Shown here: positions 16,648-26,603 of the stretch, piece by piece | Layout of the letters: each line of letters begins with the position of its first letter | How positions within the stretch are numbered: position 1 is the stretch's first letter | Source: Castellaniella sp049671645 | GTDB taxonomy: Bacteria; Pseudomonadota; Gammaproteobacteria; Burkholderiales; Burkholderiaceae_B | Length of the DNA: 64,000 nt | Direction: 5' to 3' | NCBI RefSeq assembly: GCF_049671645.1 | Contig: NZ_JBATVG010000015.1 | Location: 1 to 64,000, forward strand | Notes under the pieces: generated by a model | Databases searched by the model: none | What the model saw: only the letters and a program-made list of their open reading frames with translations | What the model was told of the DNA's origin: nothing | Made by a program: the position numbers and the translations under genes

Positions 16648-17379
16648 ATGGAACCTGTCCGAATTTCAAAATTGATGGCCCAGCGCGGCCTGTGCTCCCG
16701 CCGCGAGGCCGATGCCTACATCGAACGCGGCTGGGTCCGCGTGGATGGCCGGATCGTGAGCGAACTGGGCACCAAGGCTTTGCCCAATGCCCGCATCTCG
16801 CTGGAACGGCAGGCGGCGCGACGTCAGACCGACAAGGCTACGATCATCCTGAACAAGCCGGTCGGCTACGTCTCGCACCAGTCCGACCAGGGGTATCGCG
16901 TGGCAGCGTCTCTGATCCGCGCGAATACCCAATATCACGCGGATCAGGCGCGCCGCGTCTTCGACCCGGCGCATTTGCGCGGCCTGGCGCCCGCCGGCCG
17001 CCTGGACATCGATTCCCAGGGCCTGCTGGTGCTGACCCAGGATGGGCGTATCGCCCGCCAGTTGATCGGCGACGATTCCGGCATTGAAAAAGAATACCTG
17101 GTGCGGGTCGACGGACGCCTGTCGTCCGGCGGCCTGGCGTTGCTGAATCACGGCCTGATGCTCGACGGCCAGGCGTTGCGCCCGGCCAAGGTCCACTGGC
17201 AAAACGAGGACCAGCTGCATTTCATCCTGCGCGAGGGTCGCAAACGGCAGATCCGCCGCATGTGCGAACAGGTCGGGCTGAAGGTCGTCGGCCTGAAACG
17301 GGTGCGCATGGGGCAGATCGTGCTGGGCGATCTGCCGCTGGGGCAGTGGCGTTATCTGCGAGAAGGCGAGCGTTTCTGA
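16648..17379 (+). CDS. rluF: 23S rRNA/tRNA pseudouridine synthase, RluF-like
   Basis: This is a pseudouridine synthase of the RsuA/RluB/RluF family. An N-terminal S4 RNA-binding domain (VRISKLMAQRGLCSRREAD to VRVDGRIV) is followed by the catalytic domain with the active Asp in GRLDIDSQGLLVLT and the KEYLV and REGRKRQIRRM motifs. RluF (U2604) fits best by the short domain order and the GLKRVRMGQIVLG ending. Three in-frame ATGs exist (16621, 16636, 16648). The last is chosen because MEPVRISK starts the S4 fold, and a TACAAT element (16632-16637) just upstream looks like a -10 box. The 3' end overlaps rlmJ by 28 bases. Confidence 0.87.
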   Translation: MEPVRISKLMAQRGLCSRREADAYIERGWVRVDGRIVSELGTKALPNARISLERQAARRQTDKATIILNKPVGYVSHQSDQGYRVAASLIRANTQYHADQARRVFDPAHLRGLAPAGRLDIDSQGLLVLTQDGRIARQLIGDDSGIEKEYLVRVDGRLSSGGLALLNHGLMLDGQALRPAKVHWQNEDQLHFILREGRKRQIRRMCEQVGLKVVGLKRVRMGQIVLGDLPLGQWRYLREGERF

Positions 17380-18329
17380 CGCGGGGCTCGTCCGGCGGGC
17401 GGCCGTTCATGGCGGCCTGACTCGTCGGGTTTCCTTGTCTGCGCGATTGCGGCGGCGTCTTTGTCGGGCCGGGTCCCGGCGGCGCGTGTCAGCAGGCTGA
17501 ATCGCGCCTGGTCGTCTTGCGCCAGGGTGGTTTGCAACCAGGGCAGGGCAGCGCGCAATTCGGCTTCCAGCGTCCAGGGCGGGTTGACGATGAACATGCC
17601 GCTGCCGTGCATGCCCAGGCCGTCGGCCGATGGCTTGCAGACCGTCAGGCTGGCATTCAGCCAATCCACGGGCAGGCGTTCCAGCGAGCGCACCAATTCA
17701 TGCGCCTGGATGCGTTGCACCAGCGGGTACCAGATGACGAAACACCCTTGGGCAAAGCGCTGCAGCCCATCTTTGACCGCCTGCAGCACGTGCCGGTAGT
17801 CCTGTTTGTTTTCGTAGGACGGATCGATCAGGATCAGGCCGCGTCGGGGCGGAGGCGGCAGCAGGCGCTTCAGGCCGGCAAAGCCGTCTTCGCGGGCCAC
17901 CGCCACCTGACGGCGCGAGGCATGCATCCGCTGGCGCAGCGTGTCTTCCAGCACCTGGCCTTCGGTGGGGTGCAGTTCGAACAGGCGCAGGCGGTCGTCC
18001 GGGCGCATGGCGTGCAGCGCCAGGCAGGGGGACCCCGGGTAGACGTTGGCAACCCCGTCCGGGTTGAAATCCTGGATCGCCCGCAGGTAGCGTTCGACCA
18101 GCGCGGGGGGCTGGGGCGCGCCCAGCAGGCGGTCCAGGCCTTCGGTGACTTCGCCGCTTTGGCCTGCCCAGTCGCCATCCAGGGCGTACAGTCCGGCCCC
18201 GGCATGGGTGTCGATCACCCAGTAGGGACTGTCCTTGCGATTGAAGTAATCCAGAGTCTGCACCAGGATGGCGTGCTTCAGGACGTCGGCGTGGTTGCCG
18301 GCATGAAAGGCGTGTCGGTAGCTGAACAT
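17352..18329 (-). CDS. rlmJ: 23S rRNA (adenine-2030-N6)-methyltransferase RlmJ
   Basis: RlmJ methylates A2030 of 23S rRNA with SAM. The start MFSYRHAFHAGNHADVLKH, the motif DTHAGAGLY (SAM binding) and the catalytic IDPSYE, a variant of the DPPY class of N6-adenine methyltransferases, are all visible. The protein is 325 residues, compared with about 280 in E. coli. The extra C-terminal part from about residue 295 is basic and low-complexity (KPDESGRHERPP then RAPRQKRSPSRR), and part of it is encoded inside the 3' end of rluF on the other strand, so it may be a recent read-through extension. Confidence 0.92.
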   Translation of the reverse strand: MFSYRHAFHAGNHADVLKHAILVQTLDYFNRKDSPYWVIDTHAGAGLYALDGDWAGQSGEVTEGLDRLLGAPQPPALVERYLRAIQDFNPDGVANVYPGSPCLALHAMRPDDRLRLFELHPTEGQVLEDTLRQRMHASRRQVAVAREDGFAGLKRLLPPPPRRGLILIDPSYENKQDYRHVLQAVKDGLQRFAQGCFVIWYPLVQRIQAHELVRSLERLPVDWLNASLTVCKPSADGLGMHGSGMFIVNPPWTLEAELRAALPWLQTTLAQDDQARFSLLTRAAGTRPDKDAAAIAQTRKPDESGRHERPPAGRAPRQKRSPSRR

Positions 18330-18338
18330 GGCGAGGCT

Positions 18339-19142
18339 TTATGGATTCAGGCCCGGGGCCTGGGGGCGGACGCTATCCAGCGCGTCCGTGAATACCGCCT
18401 GGCAGCCCCAGGACAGCAGTTCGCGGGCGCGGCCCGGATCGTTGACCGTCCAGACGGCCAGGGTGGCGCCCTGGTCCAGGATGTCGCGCACCACTGCCTG
18501 ATCGGCGTGCAGGGTGTCGATGTTCAGGCCGATGCAGCCCAGGCCCGTCTGGCGGGAGCGCCAGTCCGACGGCACCGGGCCTTCGATGAGCAGGGCTCGA
18601 GGCAGGTCAGGGGCTGCGGTGCGGGCGGCTTCCAGGGCGGTTTCGGAAAAAGAAGACAGCAACGGCGGCAGGGAGGCTGTCGCCCACAGCCGGGCAGCGG
18701 CCCGGGCGACCGCAACCCCGGTGTCGCGCTCGTAACCGGTGGTGGGTTTGATCTCGATATTGCTGTGCATGTTGCGGGCCTGCGTGTACCGGGCGACGGA
18801 CAGCAGGGTGGGCGCGGGTTCTCCGGCGAAATCGCGGCTGTGCCAGGCGCCGAAATCGTACCGGGACAGGGTTTTCCAATCCAGTTCGCTGGCCAGCCCC
18901 CGCCCATCGCTGGTGCGGTCGATGCCATCATCGTGCAACAGGAACAGGACCTCGTCCTGGCTGAGTTTGACGTCGTATTCGGCCATCCGGAAACCGTGGG
19001 CCGCCCCGGTGCGCATGGCGGCCAGCGTGTTTTCAGGCGCCAGCAGACCGCCTCCGCGGTGGGCGATGAAAGCGGGCCAGGGCCAGGCTGGATGCGGTGT
19101 CGTCATGGGGATCGGGATGACAGAAAAGGGAGATCCGTTCAT
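18339..19142 (-). CDS. ugpQ: Glycerophosphodiester phosphodiesterase (GDPD family)
   Basis: The enzyme hydrolyses glycerophosphodiesters (deacylated phospholipids) to glycerol-3-phosphate and an alcohol. The catalytic signature is complete: IAHRGGGLLAPENTLAA (HRG, with E and N), the EYDVKLSQDE metal site and LLHDDGIDRTSDG. A C-terminal VWTVND motif is also typical. No signal peptide is seen, so the protein is cytoplasmic, like UgpQ. The length is 267 residues from the ATG at 19142; an internal ATG at 19106 (MTTPHPAWP) gives 255 and cannot be excluded because neither has a clear ribosome site. It follows rlmJ closely. Confidence 0.92.
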   Translation of the reverse strand: MNGSPFSVIPIPMTTPHPAWPWPAFIAHRGGGLLAPENTLAAMRTGAAHGFRMAEYDVKLSQDEVLFLLHDDGIDRTSDGRGLASELDWKTLSRYDFGAWHSRDFAGEPAPTLLSVARYTQARNMHSNIEIKPTTGYERDTGVAVARAAARLWATASLPPLLSSFSETALEAARTAAPDLPRALLIEGPVPSDWRSRQTGLGCIGLNIDTLHADQAVVRDILDQGATLAVWTVNDPGRARELLSWGCQAVFTDALDSVRPQAPGLNP

Positions 19143-19301
19143 TTTAGCGGTTTGCCAGGATGATCCGCAGCCCGGGGACCCTGCGCATCCGCTCGGAGCG
19201 CCGGTCGCCAGGCCAGTCTGGCCGGGGCCGCCTGCGCAGCCCGGGCATCACAGTGTTAAACTGCGTGACATTTCAGGCTGTCGATTCGACCAGCCAGTTG
19301 G

Positions 19302-19323
19302 GGCGACGGTGTTCGCCTTTTTT
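19302..19323 (+). terminator. Hairpin plus T-run in the ppiD leader
   Basis: A 5-bp stem (GGCGA 19302-19306, TCGCC 19313-19317) with a 6-base loop is followed at once by six Ts (19318-19323). It points in the direction of ppiD and no annotated gene lies upstream on this strand, so it would end a short leader or small RNA. The rest of the 19143-19376 gap holds no gene I can identify. Confidence 0.5.
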
Positions 19324-19376
19324 GTTCCGGATGGTGCCGGCCTCGTCGTCCGTCATCCTTTGCAGGACCTTCGCCC

Positions 19377-21332
19377 ATGTTTGATTTCATACGCACGCAC
19401 CAGCGCTTGATGCAGTTGATCCTCCTGATCCTGGTGGTGCCGTCCTTCGTGTTTCTTGGCATCAGCGGCTATTCCTTCGTCACGGCCGACCCGGCCGTGG
19501 CCGAGATCGGCAAGCTTTCCGTGACCAAGCAGGAGTTCACCCAGGCCCAGCGCAACCAGTTGCAGCAGATGCAGGAAAGCAGCCAGGGTCGCTTCGATCC
19601 GGCGTTGCTGGACAATCCGCAGGCGCGCCAGGCGCTGCTGGATCAACTGATCGATCGCAAGGTCCAGATCGCGGTGGCCACCCAGGCCCACTTCAGCGTG
19701 TCGGACAACACCTTGCGTCGCGCGATCGCCTCCATGCCGCAAGTCCAGGTAGACGGTCAGTTTTCCGCCGACCGTTATCATGAAGTGCTGGCGTCCGCCG
19801 GCATGACGCCCCGGGATTTCGAGGCCAGTCAGCGGGCCGAGCTGGCCCTGGACACGGTGCTGGGACCGGTGCGCGATACGGCCGTTCTGCCGCAACCCGT
19901 GCTTGAAAGCTTGAAACGCGCCTTGACCGAGGAACGCACCGTGCGCTTGCGCGTCTTCCAGGCGAAGGACTACGCCAAGGACGTGACCATCACACCCCAG
20001 GACATCAAGGCCTGGTACGACGCGCACCAGGACGATCTGCGCCTGCCCGAACAGGTCGCCGTCGATTACCTGGTGCTGGACGAGGCCGCTGCCGTGGCCA
20101 GCGTGCCGGCGATCAACGACGCCCAGCTGAAGGATTATTACGAGCAGAACAAGACCCGGTACGTGGTGCCTGCCCGGGTGAACGTCAGTCATATTCTGAT
20201 CAAGTTGCCTGCCGGCGCCTCGGACGAGGCCGCCAAGGCAGCCCTGGCGACCGCCCAGGACATCAGCCGCCGGGTTCGCGCCGAACCGAAGCAATTTGCC
20301 GAACTGGCCCGCAAGGAGTCCCAGGATGCCGGGACCGCCCGGGATGGCGGCCAGCTGGGCTGGATCCAGCGCGGCACCTTGCCCTTGCCCATGGAGCAGG
20401 CCATCTTTGCGTTGAAACAGGGCGAGGTCTCCGACCCGGTCAAGGGGCCGGACGGCTATCACGTCTTCATCGCCAATCAGGTTCAACCCGAAAAGGGCGA
20501 GACCTTCGACGAAGCCCGCGCCAAGGTCGAATCCGAGGTTCGCCGCCAATTGGCAGCCGATCGCTTTGCCGACATGGCCACCAAACTGACCAGCCTGGTG
20601 TACGACAATGCAAACAGCCTGGATCCTGCAGCCAAGGAGCTGGGGTTGCAGGTGCGTCAGGCCCAGGGGGTTGCCCGCGATCGTCTGCTGACGGCCGATG
20701 AAGCCGGTCCCCAGGCCGCGGCCGCGTCGAAGGATGCCGCCATCCTGGGCGATGTGCGGGTGCGCCAGGCCCTGTTCAGCCGGCAGGTGCTGGCCGACAA
20801 GCAGAATTCCGGTGTGATCGAGATCTCTCCCGACACCATGGTCGTGGTGCGCGTGAATGCGGTGACGCTGGCCCACGTGCCCGATCTGGATAAAGAGCAG
20901 GCGCATATCCATGCGCAATTGCAGGCCGAGCGCGCGCAGGCGGCCGCCGTGGCCGCCGGTGAAAAAGCGCTGGCCTCGCTGAAGCAGCAGGCATCGTCGG
21001 AGGGTTTCCATGATCCCGTCACCATCAGCCGTCTGGATCCCGCCGGCCTGAGCAAGGCCGTGATGGATGCGGCTTTCACGATTCCTCACCAGACGCTGCC
21101 GGCGTATGGCGGTGTATCGCTGCCGGATGCCTATGCCATTGTGCAGCTGGATCAGGTCAAGCCGGGCAGTACCGACAAGCCCGCGCTGGATGGTCTGGGT
21201 GCGCAACTGGCCCGTATCTGGGGCAGTGTGGAAGAACAGGCTTTGCTGGTGGATCTGCGCAAGTCCCTGAAGGTGAAGATCACGGACGAAGGCCACAAGC
21301 TGATCGAGAAAGGCGATAGCGGATCGAATTGA
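19377..21332 (+). CDS. ppiD: Periplasmic folding chaperone / peptidyl-prolyl isomerase PpiD
   Basis: PpiD is an inner-membrane-anchored chaperone that assists outer-membrane and periplasmic proteins as they leave the Sec translocon. The 651-residue protein starts with a short cytoplasmic segment (MFDFIRTHQRLM), one membrane helix (about 13-32) and a SurA-like N-domain. One parvulin domain follows (about 262-370, from VNVSHILIKLP to DGYHVFIANQV) and then a C-terminal helical domain. Length and order match PpiD (about 620-650). A strong terminator follows. Confidence 0.95.
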   Translation: MFDFIRTHQRLMQLILLILVVPSFVFLGISGYSFVTADPAVAEIGKLSVTKQEFTQAQRNQLQQMQESSQGRFDPALLDNPQARQALLDQLIDRKVQIAVATQAHFSVSDNTLRRAIASMPQVQVDGQFSADRYHEVLASAGMTPRDFEASQRAELALDTVLGPVRDTAVLPQPVLESLKRALTEERTVRLRVFQAKDYAKDVTITPQDIKAWYDAHQDDLRLPEQVAVDYLVLDEAAAVASVPAINDAQLKDYYEQNKTRYVVPARVNVSHILIKLPAGASDEAAKAALATAQDISRRVRAEPKQFAELARKESQDAGTARDGGQLGWIQRGTLPLPMEQAIFALKQGEVSDPVKGPDGYHVFIANQVQPEKGETFDEARAKVESEVRRQLAADRFADMATKLTSLVYDNANSLDPAAKELGLQVRQAQGVARDRLLTADEAGPQAAAASKDAAILGDVRVRQALFSRQVLADKQNSGVIEISPDTMVVVRVNAVTLAHVPDLDKEQAHIHAQLQAERAQAAAVAAGEKALASLKQQASSEGFHDPVTISRLDPAGLSKAVMDAAFTIPHQTLPAYGGVSLPDAYAIVQLDQVKPGSTDKPALDGLGAQLARIWGSVEEQALLVDLRKSLKVKITDEGHKLIEKGDSGSN

Positions 21333-21352
21333 TCGGGAAGTGTCGTGGATGG

Positions 21353-21378
21353 AAAAAAGGGCCTGCGGGCCCTTTTTT
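21353..21378. terminator. Intrinsic terminator after ppiD
   Basis: AAAAAAGGGCC (21353-21363) pairs with GGCCCTTTTTT (21368-21378) across a 4-base loop, 20 bases after the ppiD stop. It is a textbook bidirectional terminator. Confidence 0.9.
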
Positions 21379-21568
21379 CATGGGGGGAGATCTTGCCGTG
21401 CTGCTTGTGCCTGGGTCGCGGGGGCGATGAGAAGGTGTTTTCAGTGGGGCTGTTCAGCGAAAGGGCTCAGCGGTTCAGGATGTTGGGCTTGGGGTTGAGG
21501 CTCCCGCTGGGCTTGGGATGCCTGTGGTTGCAGGCTGGAGGAGGGCCGTTGGGAGCAGTCTTAAGCTG

Positions 21569-21702
21569 CGGCATCCCTCCACCTCGCGGCCTGCAGGCCG
21601 CTCGGATTCGGCAGGCGCGAATCGGTCCGCAGGGATATTTCTTCTGGGGCCTGTCTTGGAGGACGGCATCCCTCCACCTCGCGGCCTGCAGGCCGCTCGG
21701 AT
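21569..21702. repeat. Two identical 39-bp direct repeats, 95 bp apart, each with a 16-bp palindrome
   Basis: A 39-base sequence at 21569-21607 recurs exactly at 21664-21702. Each copy contains the perfect palindrome GCGGCCTGCAGGCCGC. The spacers after each copy also align loosely, each containing GGTCCGCAGGGA, so the array looks like a diverged tandem duplication of a roughly 95-base unit. In the second unit that segment forms the spoT terminator. The 415-base gap between ppiD and spoT (21333-21747) holds only these repeats and terminators; I see no gene in it. Confidence 0.85.
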
Positions 21703-21712
21703 GATTCCGGCA

Positions 21713-21738
21713 AAAAAAGGTCCGCAGGGACCTTTTTT
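21713..21738. terminator. Intrinsic terminator for spoT
   Basis: AAAAAAGGTCC (21713-21723) pairs with GGACCTTTTTT (21728-21738) with a 4-base loop, 10 bases past the spoT stop on the minus strand. The A/T tails allow it to act in both directions. Confidence 0.88.
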
Positions 21739-21747
21739 AGTCCGGAA

Positions 21748-24012
<2,265 letters not shown>

Positions 24013-24029
24013 GAGCCGGCCCTATCGAA

Positions 24030-24233
24030 TCAGGTGGGGACCTTGCGCAGCATTTCAGTGCCGACCTGGCTCTGGGCGATTTCGCGCAATGCGGTCACGG
24101 TGGGTTTGTTGTGGCTCTGGATGCGCGATTCGTGACCCTGGGCCAATTCGCGGGCGCGGTAAGTGGCCGCCAGAGTCAGATCAAAGCGGTTGGGGATCTG
24201 CTGGAGGCAGTCTTCGACGGTGATGCGGGCCAT
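24030..24233 (-). CDS. rpoZ: RNA polymerase omega subunit
   Basis: Omega stabilises the beta-prime subunit during RNA polymerase assembly and in many bacteria forms one ppGpp site. The 67-residue sequence MARITVEDCLQQIPNRFDL, with the YRARELAQG helix, is diagnostic. The size is normal for beta-proteobacteria. It sits between gmk and spoT, as in most proteobacteria, with 17 bases to spoT. Confidence 0.97.
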   Translation of the reverse strand: MARITVEDCLQQIPNRFDLTLAATYRARELAQGHESRIQSHNKPTVTALREIAQSQVGTEMLRKVPT

Positions 24234-24244
24234 AAATTTCCTGA

Positions 24245-24904
24245 TCAGCTAGCGTTGACGAGAGGTTTGCGGATGCCGAGCTGCATGAATAGATCGGCAT
24301 GGCGGATGGATTGCGCGGCATAACGCAGGCGGGCGGCGAACACGACGGCCTGCAATTGCTGTAACGCAATGCTAAAGTCTTGATTAATAATAACATATTC
24401 GCAGTCTGACGCATGAGCCATTTCACCGCCGGCCGCCAACAGGCGACGGGCGATGACCTGGGGAGCGTCCTGGCCGCGTTTGTTCAATCGGGTTTCCAGC
24501 GCTTCGATCGAAGGCGGCAGGATGAAGATGCCGATGGCCTGAGGATAATGCTGGCGCACCTGACGCGCGCCCTGCCAGTCGATTTCCAGGATGATGTCGG
24601 TGCCGCTGGCGATGGCCTGGGCCACGCGGTCGCGCGGCGTGCCGTAGAAATGGCCGTGGACTTCCGCCCATTCCAGCATGTCGCCCCGGTCGCGCAGGGC
24701 CTGGAAGGTATCCACCGACACGAAACGGTAGTGTTCCTGGTCGCGCTCGCCGGGTCTGGGGTCGCGGGTCGTGCAGGAAATCGACAGGGCCAGGGTGGCA
24801 TCCTGGGCCAGCAATGCATTGACCAGGCTGGATTTCCCGGCGCCGCTGGGAGCGACCACCATGAAAATATTGCCGGCGTGCGGGGTCTGGGCGTCGGTTG
24901 TCAT
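24245..24904 (-). CDS. gmk: Guanylate kinase
   Basis: Gmk phosphorylates GMP to GDP. The 219 residues contain the P-loop APSGAGKSSL (residues 18-27), the GMP-binding SCTTRDPRPGE and the DIILEIDWQGARQVR motif. ATG 24904 is chosen over longer in-frame sequence because the family starts about 15 residues before the P-loop and because it overlaps the stop of the upstream small gene (ATGA). rpoZ follows after 11 bases. Confidence 0.97.
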   Translation of the reverse strand: MTTDAQTPHAGNIFMVVAPSGAGKSSLVNALLAQDATLALSISCTTRDPRPGERDQEHYRFVSVDTFQALRDRGDMLEWAEVHGHFYGTPRDRVAQAIASGTDIILEIDWQGARQVRQHYPQAIGIFILPPSIEALETRLNKRGQDAPQVIARRLLAAGGEMAHASDCEYVIINQDFSIALQQLQAVVFAARLRYAAQSIRHADLFMQLGIRKPLVNAS

Positions 24905-25248
24905 TGCTGCGTCCCGTCGACGGCCGTGTCCGGGCCGGGCGCCTGGCCCAGTTCGGCCAGTGCGTCGGCGTAGGCCTGCGGGCCGGTGCACAGGAATACG
25001 ATGGCGTCACCCGGATTCAGGTTGAACAGCACATCCTGGATCTGTTCGGAGGCATCGTCGCCATCGTGGATGGCCGCTACGTGCACGTCGCCGTCACCCT
25101 GGAACTGTTCCGCAGGCACCAGACCCGCGACCTGTTCCACGTCCGCCGGGCGCTGCGCGACATAGACCCGGAAAGGCAGGTCTTCCAGGGTGATGTCCAG
25201 GACCAGCCCCTGGTCCAGGCGGGTGATCAATTGACTGTCAAGCGGCAT
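24901..25248 (-). CDS. Small conserved-looking protein of unknown function, coupled to gmk
   Basis: I do not recognise this 115-residue protein. It is acidic, has no signal peptide or membrane segment, and has a soluble alpha/beta pattern (QGLVLDITLEDLPFRVYVA, then DGDVHVAAIHDGDD). Its stop overlaps the gmk start by 4 bases (ATGA), so it is almost certainly translated and co-regulated with gmk-rpoZ-spoT. Many proteobacteria have yicC upstream of gmk, but this is not YicC (which is about 290 residues). A role linked to nucleotide metabolism is only a guess from position. Confidence 0.7.
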   Translation of the reverse strand: MPLDSQLITRLDQGLVLDITLEDLPFRVYVAQRPADVEQVAGLVPAEQFQGDGDVHVAAIHDGDDASEQIQDVLFNLNPGDAIVFLCTGPQAYADALAELGQAPGPDTAVDGTQQ

Positions 25249-25284
25249 GGGAGCGAAATCTGTAGTGGGTACTCACGGCAAATA

Positions 25285-26079
25285 TTATAGACGGTCGGCT
25301 GGCGCGAACTCGGCCACCACAGGCGCATGGTCCGATGGCTTTTCCCAGCCTCTGGGGACCTTGTCCACCTGGCAGCCCAGGCAGCGCGCGGCCAGTTCCG
25401 GCGTGGCCAGGATATGGTCGATGCGCACCCCCGCGTTGCGCCGGAAGGACATCATGCGGTAGTCCCACCAACTGAAGATCTTGGGTGGCTGCTCGAACAG
25501 GCGGAAGGTATCCCGCAGGCCCAGGTCCAGCAGGCCCTGGAAGGCCTGTCGCTCGGGCTCGGACACCAGGATGCCGCCCGCCCAGGCCGCCGGGTCGTGC
25601 ACGTCGGCGTCCGCAGGGGCCACGTTGTAGTCCCCCAGGACCGCCAGATCGGGGTGGGCGGTCATTTCCTGGTCCAGCCAGCGGTTCAGCGCGCCGAACC
25701 AGTCCAGCTTGTAGACGTACTTGTCGCTGTCCACGGCCTGTCCGTTGGGGCAGTAGGCGCTGATGACGCGCACCGGCCGGCCCTGGGCGTCTGGTAGCGT
25801 GGCGGCGATGATGCGCTGCTGCGGGTCTTCGTACCCGGGTATGTTGCGCTGCACGTCCAGCGGCGGGGATTTGCTGATGATGGCCACGCCGTTATAGGTC
25901 TTTTGCCCTGCCCAGCAGGCGTGGTAGCCGATGGCTTCCAGCGCGGCGTGCGGGAATTTTTCATCGGGCAGTTTCAGTTCCTGCAGGCACAGGGCGTCGA
26001 CGGGGTTGGCCTGCAGCCATTCCAGGACGTGGCCCAGGCGGACGTTGAGGGAATTGACGTTCCAGGTGGCAAGTTTCAT
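25285..26079 (-). CDS. xthA: Exodeoxyribonuclease III
   Basis: XthA is an AP endonuclease and 3'-5' exonuclease for base-excision repair. The 264 residues of the EEP superfamily include KLATWNVNSLNVRL, the metal-binding Glu in CLQELKLPDE, the AYCPNG motif, GDYNVAP (catalytic Asp/Asn), and RIDHIL with SDHAPV (catalytic His) near the end. Monocistronic; 36 bases separate it from the next minus-strand gene. Confidence 0.95.
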   Translation of the reverse strand: MKLATWNVNSLNVRLGHVLEWLQANPVDALCLQELKLPDEKFPHAALEAIGYHACWAGQKTYNGVAIISKSPPLDVQRNIPGYEDPQQRIIAATLPDAQGRPVRVISAYCPNGQAVDSDKYVYKLDWFGALNRWLDQEMTAHPDLAVLGDYNVAPADADVHDPAAWAGGILVSEPERQAFQGLLDLGLRDTFRLFEQPPKIFSWWDYRMMSFRRNAGVRIDHILATPELAARCLGCQVDKVPRGWEKPSDHAPVVAEFAPADRL

Positions 26080-26603
26080 GGTCGGTGCGATTTCTATCGG
26101 GATGTGGCTTTGTAGGACTTTACCAGGGTGGGCGGTATCTCCGGGCAGCGATCCCGGGAAGGTCGTCCGGCTGTGGTGCGATCGCGCGTAATCCCTGCCA
26201 AGAGACGGGATGGTGAAAAATCAGCCAATCGGCGCAGAGCCGCATCGATGCTGGGTGTGGAGAGGAAGGACGGCGGGACTGCACAGATTTATCCACAGGA
26301 TCTGTGGATGTCCCTGGATGCCGCGCAACGAGCGCCGGAGCGTGGCGGCCGCCTGGATGAGGCAAGCGCAGTCGCGTTGGAGCCTCCCGGCGACTTGGGA
26401 TCAACGCGGCGGACACTCGGCCGAACATCGATCGCGCAGGCCTGGATCCCGTGTGACGGGCAGGGTAGGTGTCATTTTTCGCACATATTTTTCTCAAAAA
26501 TGAGACATCCATACTGGAAAAATGGTTTTTCCGAGTTGATTGGCGGTGGAGGCAATGACACACTGAAACCATCGAAAATTAATTGAACCTTAAAAGAGAG
26601 GGA
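26080..26603. other. Non-coding gap before the cupin/TRAP module
   Basis: No convincing gene lies here. The overlapping open frames of about 150 codons on both strands have unnatural composition (Arg/Pro/His-rich or shadow-like). The gap holds a perfect DnaA-box sequence TTATCCACA (26289-26297), whose ATCCACA part is mirrored by TGTGGAT at 26303-26309. It also has an abrupt shift to A/T-rich sequence from about 26475 with several short dyads. It appears to mark the left edge of the following catabolic module. Confidence 0.6.
26515..26533. promoter_or_regulatory. Palindromic candidate operator (IclR type) upstream of the cupin gene
   Basis: GGAAAAA (26516-26522) and TTTTTCC (26526-26532) form a perfect 7-bp dyad with a 3-base centre; the flanking bases extend it to TGG...CCG. 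IclR-family sites are typically of TGGAAA/TTTCCA type, and an IclR regulator is encoded 1.5 kb downstream in the same cluster. It lies 71 bases ahead of the first start codon. The assignment is inferred. Confidence 0.45.

Noticed and set aside
19143..19376. A tRNA or tRNA remnant upstream of ppiD
   Set aside because: A T-arm-like GGCTG...CAGCC segment with TTCGA is seen, but no acceptor, D or anticodon arm can be fitted around it.
19353..21296. A 647-codon frame antisense to ppiD
   Set aside because: Same shadow effect: the sequence is Gly/His/Arg/Leu-rich and lacks any motif, while ppiD has a full domain structure.
26281..26320. Perfect DnaA-box sequence TTATCCACA with a nearby TGTGGAT mirror as a possible replication origin
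   Set aside because: Only one perfect box is present, there is no AT-rich unwinding region with repeats, no dnaA/dnaN neighbour, and a 9-mer of this kind is expected by chance about once per 130 kb counting both strands.
26120..26586. Overlapping open frames of about 150 codons on both strands in the xthA-cupin gap
   Set aside because: Their translations are Arg/Pro/His-rich, share no domain, and lack ribosome sites; they overlap each other almost fully on opposite strands.
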